From a virus: a stretch of DNA of 28,898 nucleotides. The notes below the pieces were generated by a model. The model worked only from the letters and a program-made list of their open reading frames with translations. It was not told the DNA's origin and ran no database searches. The position numbers were made by a program, and so were the translations under genes. Below are positions 20,168-27,235 of the stretch, in pieces. Location: positions 1 through 28,898 of the IMG/VR virus record IMGVR_UViG_3300043776_000231; one strand, written 5' to 3'. Within the stretch, counting starts at the first letter, position 1, and every line of letters starts with the position of its first letter.

Positions 20168-22849
20168 GTTCCAGGACCTCAGCTCCAACGTATTCGGTGA
20201 CAAGTCCACCCACCGCCAGCGCTCTACTTCCAAATCCGGATCATTCATAGTCCGGGCCTGCTCCTTCTGAGGCAATGTCAGTGTGTAGCAGACCACCTGC
20301 GTTCGGTGGTCGGGATAACTATAAACTTTTTCGGTCAAATGTTCCAATTGATCCACAGCGGCCACCAAGCCGGTTTCCTCTTGAAGCTCCCGGACTGCGG
20401 CATCTTCAAAGCTCTCACCTTCGTTACACGAGCCCCCGGGGTTCGTCCAGCAGCCGGTGTCTCGTCGCTTTCCCGTCAACAAGCTGTTGCCGCATCGGAC
20501 AGCCACGACTGCCACGCGCTTGAGGGGGCGAGGGTCTGCGGAGTTGCTCAACTTGCCTTCTTCCCACAGCTTCTGGGTAAGTAAGTTGGCTTCTTGCTCA
20601 AAGATGAACCGGCCTTTATGCATGAAGCCTTTATAGTAGTCAGATAGCACTGCCCCCTTAGGTAAACTGGCTAAGATGTCTAGATGAAGTTGGTCAAATC
20701 TACCCTCGTGAACAGCCTTAGTTTTTTTATCCATAAGGGCCGGTGTGAGACCAATCTTCAGCCGCTTTTTAACAATCATATCATCCTGTCGACCAGCGTT
20801 CATCTTCCGAACACTCTCAGCTCCAGTTTCATCCCATTCCGGACACCAAGAACCGTCGCTGAACTTTTGATACTCGCCTTTTGCCTTATAAAAAGAAACT
20901 CGGATACTGTTATCAGAATCAATACCATCAACAACCCCAGTTGCTCCTTTATAAGAAACTCTATCGCCACGTTTGATGATCTTGTTGTTGGCATCTCGAG
21001 CCGTTCTAGCTTCACCGTTATCCATGGTGACGTGCCCACGTCCATTGTTCACCCTTCTCTGCTCCGGCGCGTCTTTAGCCTCGGTCTTAGGAACGGTCTT
21101 TTGCGGTTTGGCTTCCTTGGCTTTAGGAACCTTGGGATCCGGCGCATCGTCGGTATCTTTAGCCGCTGGCTTTTCCAGCTTCAGCTCATGTTGCGCATCC
21201 TCATCGTGTTCCAGCGGCGCATCCATCCATTCCCGCTGAGTTGGGTTCTCCTCTTTTTGCTTTTGGGCAGGAGTAGCTTTGGTCTTATGCCCTTTACCAG
21301 AACCGCTATACTCAAATGGAGTAATGGAACGAGTATCTACACGGTTAGCTCCAGGATCGAGACTATCAAACGGTCGGTTAGGATCAACCAGATCGCTCTC
21401 CTTAGCTGTGTCAAATGGAGCTGAAGGGTTAAGCATGTTTGGTGATTCAAGTTGAATGTCAAAGAGGTTTCCTTTATTTGCCGCGTCGATAAACTGTTGT
21501 GGAGTTATAAGTCCCTCTGCAGCAGCTTCTTTAAGACGAGCAAACTTCTGCGTTTTAACCGTCTCTTCGTCCGGGGCTGATAAGACTCGTAGTGGTTTAA
21601 AGGTGACCATCAGGTCATCGGGTACCATCTGAAAAAGCTTCTGGCACTTGATCTCGATCATGCGAAGTACCATGTACTTCACCTTAGACCGAACTTCTGA
21701 TTCGACAGAGGCATTATAATTTTCGATGTCATCTTCACCGGAGTTAAACCCAGCAGCTGAGATGCCAAAAAGCTTGGTGAGTGGGATACGCATCTCTGAC
21801 GCGATCTGAATGCGGCACTGAACCATGACATCAGAAAGACCAGAGAAGTTTAACTGCTTCTGTTCGTATTCGTCTTCACTGTCAATCACAATCGCATTTT
21901 GAAAATTTTTGATCTGGTTCGCTGTTGCCACGCGTTGTTTAACTCTGTTCGCGCCTTGAGGTGATAGCAGAGTGTTAACCAGATTCTTGATATGATACAC
22001 GTCCACCTTAGCTTCATCAAGAAGTTCGAAAGTCAGGGATGTGTTTTTTATATATTGATTAAGGCTTCGCACCAACCGCTCTACGACTGAAAAACCCCAC
22101 CCCCGGAGCCGCGGGCGCACAAAGGAAGGTGCCACGAGACCTTTCAACCGCATCACCCGGCTGCGATGAACCAGTTTGCCATAGTAGTTATAATGCTCTT
22201 GAGTGTGCTCCATCAACGAGGGGTCAAAAGCGTCATTGACGTTCTGGTCCATGTAAAACAGCTCCCACATATCTACAGCCCTAAATTCAAGTGGAGAGTC
22301 TTCAGTGATCTTGGTAAGATCCAGAGGAGTTCGCGGGTCTTGGTCGGTCAGGATGATGACACCGCCTCCGCCAAACAACCGAGACCACTTAGCTGCTTGA
22401 GCCACGGTGTTTAGATCGTCATCACGGTCTAATGATATCTGAAGCTCTTCAACCTGCTCAGGAGAAAGTTGCTTAGACTTTATCTCCATTCCACCACGGA
22501 ACGCATCGTCTACTGGCACGTCTACGATGGTGGAAATCAATCCAATCTCGACGTACGCCTCGCTGAGGACTTGTCTGAAGTTGCTAACAAAATACCATCG
22601 TAATGCCTTAAAGATGGTGTTCGCGTTTGAAAGCATCTCGCCGCCGAACTCAGCAGACCCTGGAAGACCAAAGGGATTAAATGCAAAGCCCCCGTTCACA
22701 CCGCCAGGAAAGTTAGCTAAAGAAGACCCGAAACCAACAAAGTTGCCGCCGTCATTTTCGATACGGTCTTCCGCGTTCTTGAGACGGTTGCGCAAGATCT
22801 CCTCGGTGTTTACGCCAGGGGGAAGATAGATGACTTTTTGTTCAGACAT
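20111..22849 (-). CDS. Portal protein (DUF1073-like) fused to an SH3-like segment and a NUDIX hydrolase
   Basis: 912 residues from ATG 22849, which follows AGAGGTGG and overlaps the upstream stop by eight bases; an upstream ATG at 22903 would overlap further. Residues 1-490 are a DUF1073-type portal (VDVPVDDAFRGGMEIKSKQL, AKWSRLFGGGGVIILTDQDP, LFGISAAGFNSGEDDIENYN). Residues 500-620 are a charged, Pro/Lys-rich linker. About 640-700 is SH3-like (IIKRGDRVSYKGATGVVDGI). A helical segment follows, and a KLSNSADP peptide comes before the NUDIX domain (777-912). The NUDIX box is complete: G-x5-E-x7-REL-x-EE-x-GL in GGSCNEGESFED...RELQEETGL (about 806-828). The portal forms the DNA gate; the NUDIX part should hydrolyse nucleoside diphosphate-linked molecules and would be carried in the virion, about twelve copies. 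Confidence 0.88.
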   Translation of the reverse strand: MSEQKVIYLPPGVNTEEILRNRLKNAEDRIENDGGNFVGFGSSLANFPGGVNGGFAFNPFGLPGSAEFGGEMLSNANTIFKALRWYFVSNFRQVLSEAYVEIGLISTIVDVPVDDAFRGGMEIKSKQLSPEQVEELQISLDRDDDLNTVAQAAKWSRLFGGGGVIILTDQDPRTPLDLTKITEDSPLEFRAVDMWELFYMDQNVNDAFDPSLMEHTQEHYNYYGKLVHRSRVMRLKGLVAPSFVRPRLRGWGFSVVERLVRSLNQYIKNTSLTFELLDEAKVDVYHIKNLVNTLLSPQGANRVKQRVATANQIKNFQNAIVIDSEDEYEQKQLNFSGLSDVMVQCRIQIASEMRIPLTKLFGISAAGFNSGEDDIENYNASVESEVRSKVKYMVLRMIEIKCQKLFQMVPDDLMVTFKPLRVLSAPDEETVKTQKFARLKEAAAEGLITPQQFIDAANKGNLFDIQLESPNMLNPSAPFDTAKESDLVDPNRPFDSLDPGANRVDTRSITPFEYSGSGKGHKTKATPAQKQKEENPTQREWMDAPLEHDEDAQHELKLEKPAAKDTDDAPDPKVPKAKEAKPQKTVPKTEAKDAPEQRRVNNGRGHVTMDNGEARTARDANNKIIKRGDRVSYKGATGVVDGIDSDNSIRVSFYKAKGEYQKFSDGSWCPEWDETGAESVRKMNAGRQDDMIVKKRLKIGLTPALMDKKTKAVHEGRFDQLHLDILASLPKGAVLSDYYKGFMHKGRFIFEQEANLLTQKLWEEGKLSNSADPRPLKRVAVVAVRCGNSLLTGKRRDTGCWTNPGGSCNEGESFEDAAVRELQEETGLVAAVDQLEHLTEKVYSYPDHRTQVVCYTLTLPQKEQARTMNDPDLEVERWRWVDLSPNTLELRSWNREADEDIAVNTLLEGVTA

Positions 22850-23165
22850 GGACCACCTCTTTACCTTCATCCTCCGGTCTAAATCGTACTGCAGTTCCTT
22901 CAACCCAATCGGGGATCTCTACGATCTGGTTCTTTAACGCGTGCTCATAATCACCAAGATATTGGATTGACCCATTGCGGATGAAGGAGTGACAACGAAT
23001 AGGAGAAGGAACGAGTAGAGAGGGTGAAAAAGCGGGATGCGTCATCGAGTGATCCCAATGCCAGTCAGGAACATGCACAGGATGCATGTATTTGCACGCT
23101 GGACAAAAGAACGCGAAGATGCTCTTGGCGGGAGTAGATGCAAAAAGATGAAGCTTGATGCCCAT
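22842..23165 (-). CDS. DUF6527-like small zinc-binding protein
   Basis: 107 residues from ATG 23165 behind CGGAG; a TTG at 23186 is less likely. The pattern is FAFFCPACKYMHPVHV with a CxxC pair, a WHWD motif, then RCHSFIRNGSIQYLGDYEHA and VEIPDW near the end. This CHSFi.nG.iqfl.D..Hal....v.lPdw order is that of the DUF6527 family, for which I know of no function. It overlaps the portal start by eight bases, so the two are coupled. Confidence 0.7.
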   Translation of the reverse strand: MGIKLHLFASTPAKSIFAFFCPACKYMHPVHVPDWHWDHSMTHPAFSPSLLVPSPIRCHSFIRNGSIQYLGDYEHALKNQIVEIPDWVEGTAVRFRPEDEGKEVVHV

Positions 23166-23217
23166 GCCACAGCTCCGATGATTCAATGATTATCGCTGGC
23201 GGTGGCTGGCGGGACTT

Positions 23218-23391
23218 CTACCTAGATTCTCGCTTCTCGTTCTTCCTAGCTTTCTTGATAGCCTTGCCTGCGTCACGAGTGATAGACTTGGAGACGCTGA
23301 GCAACCTCTTGATTCCGCACTTGGAGCAGATCTTGAACGTACCCCCGGGTGGGATCTCCTTGCCGCAATCTTTACAGTGCTCTATAGCCAT
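23218..23391 (-). CDS. 57-residue zinc-ribbon protein
   Basis: Starts MAIEHCKDCGKEIPPGGTFK and continues ICSKCG, giving CxxC-x12-CxxC, a zinc ribbon. The rest is very basic (RDAGKAIKKARKNEKRESR), suggesting nucleic acid binding. ATG at 23391 lies 17 bases after the end of the tRNA gene. Small basic zinc ribbons are common in phages; the role is unknown. Confidence 0.65.
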   Translation of the reverse strand: MAIEHCKDCGKEIPPGGTFKICSKCGIKRLLSVSKSITRDAGKAIKKARKNEKRESR

Positions 23392-23408
23392 GTGATCCTC
23401 GGTATGAT

Positions 23409-23482
23409 TGGTCTTTCTACCTGGAGTCGAACCAGGGCCTCATGGTCCCAAACCACGAATGCTGCCATAACACCTTAGAAAG
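23409..23482 (-). tRNA. tRNA-Pro (anticodon TGG)
   Basis: The minus strand folds into a full cloverleaf of 74 nt with an encoded CCA. Acceptor CTTTCTA pairs with TAGAAAG, discriminator A. D-arm GTGT/GCAT has two wobble pairs around TATGGCA. Anticodon arm CGTGG-TTTGGGA-CCATG has T33, TGG at 34-36 and G37, as in proline tRNAs. T-arm CCTGG-TTCGACT-CCAGG is perfect. Position 8 is A, not the usual T. TGG reads CCA and, by wobble, CCG. It starts five bases after the upstream gene stop. Confidence 0.88.
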
Positions 23483-23487
23483 ATCCC

Positions 23488-23694
23488 TTAGTTAAACCTC
23501 GCAGCTGCTCTTAGCACCTCGATCAGCTCAAATTGATCTCGAGTAAAGTACATCATAGCGCCAGTCTCGAGCGCGATCAGATGAAGATCCTCTCGTTGTT
23601 TTAGATAATGCCCAGCCAGGGTGCATGGAGTAGATAGTCCATCAAGAGTCAACGTGACTTTAACGGCTACTGGTGCCCCTGGCTCAAAGCTCAC
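23488..23694 (-). CDS. Hypothetical protein, 68 residues
   Basis: Starts with GTG at 23694, two bases after the stop of the upstream gene. It reads as a small beta-rich protein: VKVTLTLDGLSTPCTLAGHY then HLIALETGAMMYFTRDQFEL, helical at the end. I do not recognise it. The alternation of strands suggests a single small barrel or sheet. Its stop is just before the tRNA. Confidence 0.5.
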   Translation of the reverse strand: MSFEPGAPVAVKVTLTLDGLSTPCTLAGHYLKQREDLHLIALETGAMMYFTRDQFELIEVLRAAARFN

Positions 23695-23696
23695 GT

Positions 23697-23969
23697 TTAC
23701 TCCTCGTTGGGTTCAACGGTCGCAGTTGCTTCAGCTGCCGGTGCAGAAACGGGCTTATCCTTACCCTTAACTTGACCCGTCTTAACGGGTTTCACCTTCT
23801 CGCTTTCCACGTCGCCCAGATCTTCATCCACGATCAGCTGTGCTACGATCCCCGCCAGCTTCTTGAGCGCGAGCGCCGATAAAGCTCGGCTCTCTGACAT
23901 AGAAGAATCTTCTACTTTTTCTGCTAGCTTGATGACTTCCGCAACATCGGCCCTCAGTTGATCGTTCAT
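23697..23969 (-). CDS. Hypothetical protein, 90 residues, helical with disordered tail
   Basis: I chose ATG 23969, which has AAGGAG eight bases upstream; a longer frame lacks a ribosome site. Residues 1-58 are acidic and helical (DQLRADVAEVIKLAEKVEDS, ALKKLAGIVAQLIVDEDLGD). Residues 60-90 are a low-complexity Lys/Pro/Ala/Glu tail. No motif. A dimerising coiled-coil accessory protein is possible, but nothing shows a function. Confidence 0.5.
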   Translation of the reverse strand: MNDQLRADVAEVIKLAEKVEDSSMSESRALSALALKKLAGIVAQLIVDEDLGDVESEKVKPVKTGQVKGKDKPVSAPAAEATATVEPNEE

Positions 23970-23989
23970 GCTCGTTTCTCCTTTAGTTT

Positions 23990-24265
23990 TTACCACTCAC
24001 TACGAAGATCGGTGTCAACGTGCGTACCTACAAAACCCGTGCGACATGGAACATCGGCAAGCGTGTATTTGCCCGCTGGTGGGTTCCACTCGTTGGCAGG
24101 CTTTCGATCTGGTTTAGGTCTCGTTACCGAGTTTACCGCCCCACACTCACAGATGTACATCGTCTCACCACCATCAAAGCACACGGTGAAAAACCGCGTC
24201 AGCTCTCGCTCACAGATGCGACAAAGCCGGCTCACTTGATCACCGGGACATGATAACAATACCAC
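23990..24265 (-). CDS. Zinc-ribbon-like hypothetical protein
   Basis: At most 91 residues from GTG 24265; the true start may be the GTG in front of SRLCRICERELTRFF. The metal site is CRIC (CxxC) followed about 22 residues later by CEC (CxC) in YICECGAVNSVTRPKPDRKP. The C-terminus is polar and has two Trp. Ends overlap the ribosome site of the following gene. Function unknown; nucleic acid or protein binding is likely for such ribbons. Confidence 0.5.
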   Translation of the reverse strand: MVLLSCPGDQVSRLCRICERELTRFFTVCFDGGETMYICECGAVNSVTRPKPDRKPANEWNPPAGKYTLADVPCRTGFVGTHVDTDLRSEW

Positions 24266-24324
24266 TCCATGAGACAGGCTGCTAGTAAACCATACAGCAC
24301 GATCTCCAAGAAAGGAAAGCGCAA
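24232..24324 (-). CDS. Possible 30-residue membrane peptide (TTG start)
   Basis: A TTG at 24324 lies five bases after GGAGGT, the best ribosome site of the neighbourhood. The peptide reads LRFPFLEIVLYGLLAACLME then WYCYHVPVIK, one hydrophobic span of about 16 residues flanked by charged and aromatic residues. It overlaps the start of the zinc-ribbon gene by 34 bases in another frame. The strong ribosome site could instead serve only as a leader. No known family. Confidence 0.4.
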   Translation of the reverse strand: MRFPFLEIVLYGLLAACLMEWYCYHVPVIK

Positions 24325-24390
24325 GGTGAACCTCCAGGGGGTATAGAGTTAGTTTACCACAACAACACTTGCTTTAAAACATCAAAACCA

Positions 24391-25839
24391 CTAATGACCT
24401 CCAAACGCGTATGCCAATGCCCCGGTGATGTCGCCCATGAATTGGGAGTTTTTAGCTAAGTGCGTAACCGCTTGTGTCATCGTGTCCACAGCGTCGTCAT
24501 GCTTGCCCATGGGGAACTGCCGGCACTCGAGGATAAAATCATCCACCCAATCGGCTTCAGCTGGGATGTAGATGTTGCCCGCTGATATAAAAGGCTCGAT
24601 AGCTAGTGCCCGCTGTACCTTGCTCTCAGTAGGGATCACTGGGATGATGCCTGAGATCCATCGAGAGAACATGTCGATGATAGCAGCCCCGTTGGCTTTT
24701 TTCTCGATGAGCTTTGTGGCTACCCATGGGCGTAGATCACAAAAGATGCGAAAAGCATTTAATTGCTGAGTCATGCCCCAAACGCCTTTAACCTGATCCA
24801 ACAAATAAAAGTACGCACCGCTCTTAGCCCAATGCTGGATCACAGTGTAGTCGTTGTTTTCTCCTACACTGACGTTGGTGTCCATGCTGATCAACTCGGT
24901 ATCAAACTCCGTTGGAATATCAGCCCGGGTCCAACGTTTAAATTTCTCCACATGAAGAATCGCGCCCTCCGCGACGGTAGGGTTCTGTTGGTATAGCGCC
25001 TCGAACTGAGTTGGCCCAAGTTTACTTGGGTTGTTTCGTAACGATAGTAGATATTCTTTGGAATAGCGCTCTGGCCACAAAGCATCTCCAACTTTACGGC
25101 CAAGAGGATCGTTCTCAACAGCTAAAGCGGGCAAGCAGATAATTTCCCATTCATGCTCATTGTCGTTCTCAAGAATAAACCCAGCTGGGTCTCCCCAAGA
25201 CCACCGAGTGCCAATATATACCACGGCAGCTCCTGGGTGTAAACGAGTCATGATATCGGCTTGTAAACTATTGTTCACCGCGGTAAGAACAGTCTCAGAT
25301 GAAGCATCCTTGCGCCCCTTAATTAAGTCGTCTAAGATAAGCAAATCTGCTCCAAATCCGGTTACGCCTGACCCGCCACCTCCGCCAATGCCGGCTGATA
25401 AAAAACCACCATCTTTATTTGTGTTCCATTGTCCGGCAGCGCGGGCGTCTGGAGATATACGAAGATCTGGAAACAGGTTTTGATATTTAATACCGCTGAT
25501 GACGTTTCGAACATCCCTCCCAAATACCTTCGCAAGACGTTCCTGATATGAAATTTCCATCACTTGTTTATCGGGGTTTTTAGCCAGGAAAAAAGCTGGA
25601 AATCGTCTCGACGCGATCAGGCTCTTGCCGTGCCGAGGCGGCATCCAGATCATCAATCTTTTACACAAACCAGCCAGCACGCGTTCTAGTGCGTTGATGA
25701 CCGCGGCATGATGTGGTTTGCAGATAAAATTTGGGTAAGTATATTCAATAAACCGTTGAAAAGAATCTCGCGCTTGCCGCCGTGTTAAAAGCTCTCTAGC
25801 CGCTAATCGCACCTGTTCATCATAAGATAGCTCAGCCAT
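24391..25839 (-). CDS. terL: Terminase large subunit
   Basis: 482 residues from ATG 25839, which overlaps the small subunit stop by eight bases (ATGGCTGA). A longer frame to 25935 only adds an Arg-rich shadow of the small subunit gene. ATPase: Walker A PPRHGKSL at 67-74, Walker B LLILDD at 166-171, coupling motif IGTRWS at 209-214. Nuclease (RNase H fold): SMDTNV with Asp320, then KHDDAVDTM with Asp448, Asp449 and Asp452. It pumps DNA into the prohead through the portal and cuts concatemers. Length is normal and all key residues are present. Confidence 0.95.
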   Translation of the reverse strand: MAELSYDEQVRLAARELLTRRQARDSFQRFIEYTYPNFICKPHHAAVINALERVLAGLCKRLMIWMPPRHGKSLIASRRFPAFFLAKNPDKQVMEISYQERLAKVFGRDVRNVISGIKYQNLFPDLRISPDARAAGQWNTNKDGGFLSAGIGGGGGSGVTGFGADLLILDDLIKGRKDASSETVLTAVNNSLQADIMTRLHPGAAVVYIGTRWSWGDPAGFILENDNEHEWEIICLPALAVENDPLGRKVGDALWPERYSKEYLLSLRNNPSKLGPTQFEALYQQNPTVAEGAILHVEKFKRWTRADIPTEFDTELISMDTNVSVGENNDYTVIQHWAKSGAYFYLLDQVKGVWGMTQQLNAFRIFCDLRPWVATKLIEKKANGAAIIDMFSRWISGIIPVIPTESKVQRALAIEPFISAGNIYIPAEADWVDDFILECRQFPMGKHDDAVDTMTQAVTHLAKNSQFMGDITGALAYAFGGH

Positions 25840-26482
25840 CTTTGCTCGCAAGTTGTGGCAGTGCCATCGTCTCCGCCGGCCTCGGTGCGGGAACCTGTGC
25901 TCTACGTCTCTCTGCTTCAAGGATCGCGGTCTCAAGCTGCTGGTCGGTCAACGAAAGAACGTTCTGTTGGTTCACTTGAATGTGTTGAGTGACTTGTGCT
26001 TGCAACGCCGTTTTTGAAAGCGGAGCAAACTTGACTGGATCAAAAAGCGCCGCTAACTTAAGCCGAGTCTCGACTCGACTTTTTTTATCTGCGGCAGCGC
26101 CACCATCAACCATGCCTAAAGGCGTGATGGGCAGGGGCTCATCGGCGATGTCTAAAGACTCATCCACCATCGCGAGCGCACGGTTTACTAGACCGGCTTG
26201 GAACCTGGCACGAAGATCGTCAAACTGTTGATCAGGATTCTGCAACCACTCAAAGATGAGAGAGCGTGCTGGTTTATTTGGTTGGGCGCAGTAACTCGAC
26301 AGTGCTCTTCCTGAGCTAAGCCACTGAAAGATCTCGCCAACCCAACGATCTTCAAATGCCACGAGAAGCCCGGCTTCGGCACGCTCAACGAGCTCCGTGG
26401 CCGGTGGTTCTAGCGCGATATAGCTCTCGAGGCAACGAAGGTTTCGGTTCATCGGTGAGTGGGAAGTCATCGGCGATACCAC
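25832..26482 (-). CDS. terS: Terminase small subunit
   Basis: Up to 216 residues from a GTG at 26482; ATGs at codons 5 and 11 are alternatives, and no clear ribosome site decides. Residues 45-105 fit the DNA-binding helical domain of small terminases: GEIFQWLSSGRALSSYCAQP, RSLIFEWLQNPDQQFDDLRA, ALAMVDESLDIAD. The middle and C-terminus are helical with a Gln-rich stretch (TALQAQVTQHIQVNQQNVLS), then a Pro-rich end. It should recognise the packaging site and form a ring that loads TerL. It is the first gene of the minus-strand block. Confidence 0.8.
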   Translation of the reverse strand: MVSPMTSHSPMNRNLRCLESYIALEPPATELVERAEAGLLVAFEDRWVGEIFQWLSSGRALSSYCAQPNKPARSLIFEWLQNPDQQFDDLRARFQAGLVNRALAMVDESLDIADEPLPITPLGMVDGGAAADKKSRVETRLKLAALFDPVKFAPLSKTALQAQVTQHIQVNQQNVLSLTDQQLETAILEAERRRAQVPAPRPAETMALPQLASKDG

Positions 26483-26811
26483 AAAAGTTTTTTGATGTTC
26501 AACGAGGTGAGCGTGATCATAAAACCACTATACACCAACTACACATCGTAGAGGTCAAAAAGGTGCACGCGGAGCGAAAGGCAGTGGTTCGAGTCTCCAC
26601 GACCTGTGTGATAGATTCACGTGGCATGCACCATCGGCCCACTGCATCCGCACCTGGCTTATCGCGTTTACATCTTGCATCAGCTACCCGCATCTTCATG
26701 TTGCGAGCACCGAGCACCTCGCAACACCGGCGTTTGTTGCAACGCGTGTTTCTCTTTTATATTACACATATTACAGAGGGGCATTGGCCAAAAGTCTCCA
26801 TTCCCATTATT

Positions 26812-26835
26812 ATTATAGATATTATAGATATTATA
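26812..26835 (-). promoter_or_regulatory. AT-rich tract with three phased TATAAT boxes
   Basis: ATTATA, read TATAAT on the minus strand, occurs at 26812-26817, 26821-26826 and 26830-26835, exactly nine bases apart, inside about 80 bases that are nearly all A and T. No good -35 is seen at the right distance. It may hold a promoter for the terminase gene 330 bases downstream, or be a DNA unwinding element. Confidence 0.4.
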
Positions 26836-26913
26836 GATAATATAAGATAAATATTAGGAGCTATATTTTATATTGACTTTAGAGAATAAGTGGGTCACTT
26901 TTTGACCGAACCT

Positions 26914-26931
26914 GTAATAGTCAATCGGTGC
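26914..26931. repeat. 18-bp direct repeat, copy 1
   Basis: GTAATAGTCAATCGGTGC; identical to 26981-26998. Nearby CACTTTTTG is also repeated in front of each copy. On the minus strand the unit reads CACCGATTGACTATTAC and so contains TTGACT, a -35-like hexamer. Confidence 0.8.
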
Positions 26932-26980
26932 GTGCCTGCCCAGGCCTTAGAGAGCCACTTTTTGCGAGTTTCGCCGACCC

Positions 26981-26998
26981 GTAATAGTCAATCGGTGC
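26981..26998. repeat. 18-bp direct repeat, copy 2 (inverted part copy at 27029-27038)
   Basis: Second exact copy, 67 bases after the first. The core TAATAGTCAA returns in inverted orientation at 27029-27038, as TTGACTATTATAGG on the plus strand. Three copies of TTGACTATTAYRGG within 125 bases suggest binding sites for a phage protein. Confidence 0.8.
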
Positions 26999-27112
26999 AC
27001 ACCCTTCGTGATTTCGCCATCCAGTTTCTTGACTATTATAGGTATTACAGCCTTTTTCAGAGGTCCTCGCGCCGAGGTCCACTGAAGCCCATCCCGTTCT
27101 CCACTTGGTCCC

Positions 27113-27140
27113 TTCACGAGCAACATATCCTCCATATACT
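27113..27140 (+). promoter_or_regulatory. Promoter candidate for the plus-strand block
   Basis: TTCACG (27113-27118), 16 bases, TATACT (27135-27140). The expected start point falls at the left edge of the 24-bp palindrome, 90 bases before the first plus-strand gene. Confidence 0.4.
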
Positions 27141-27147
27141 TCATATA

Positions 27148-27171
27148 TTTTGTATATTGATGTATACAAAA
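27148..27171. promoter_or_regulatory. Perfect palindrome, likely operator
   Basis: TTTTGTATA, six bases (TTGATG), TATACAAAA. The nine-base arms are perfectly complementary. Its position over or just after the promoter candidate and before a ribbon-helix-helix protein gene suggests an autoregulatory operator. There is no U-run, so it is not a terminator. Confidence 0.6.
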
Positions 27172-27235
27172 TTTCTCCTCTGTGATATATTGACACTGTT
27201 CCTCTTCGCCACAACCTGACCTTTAGGAGACGCTG

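Larger units (their letters stand above)
26483..27235. other. Divergent intergenic control region, about 750 nt
   Basis: No convincing gene on either strand. From left to right it holds: a tRNA-like fragment (26550-26607); an AT-rich tract with three TATAAT boxes on the minus strand (26812-26835) and more AT to 26878; two direct copies and one inverted part copy of an 18-base element (26914-27038); a plus-strand promoter candidate and a 24-bp palindrome (27113-27171); and AGGAG at 27225-27229 for the first plus-strand gene. This layout suits a divergent promoter region; the AT-rich part plus iterated elements would also suit a replication origin. Confidence 0.7.

Noticed and set aside
20684-21424. 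246-codon plus-strand frame opposite the portal gene
   Set aside because: The minus-strand frame is a clear portal with linker and NUDIX parts. The opposite frame has no ribosome site and no recognisable pattern.
26356-26850. 164-codon plus-strand frame across the start of the small terminase
   Set aside because: It begins inside terS, runs through AT-rich repeats and ends in a low-complexity Ile/Asp run; no ribosome site.
26800-27010. CRISPR array
   Set aside because: Only two exact 18-bp repeats 67 bases apart, with unequal context and no cas genes; better explained as regulatory sites.
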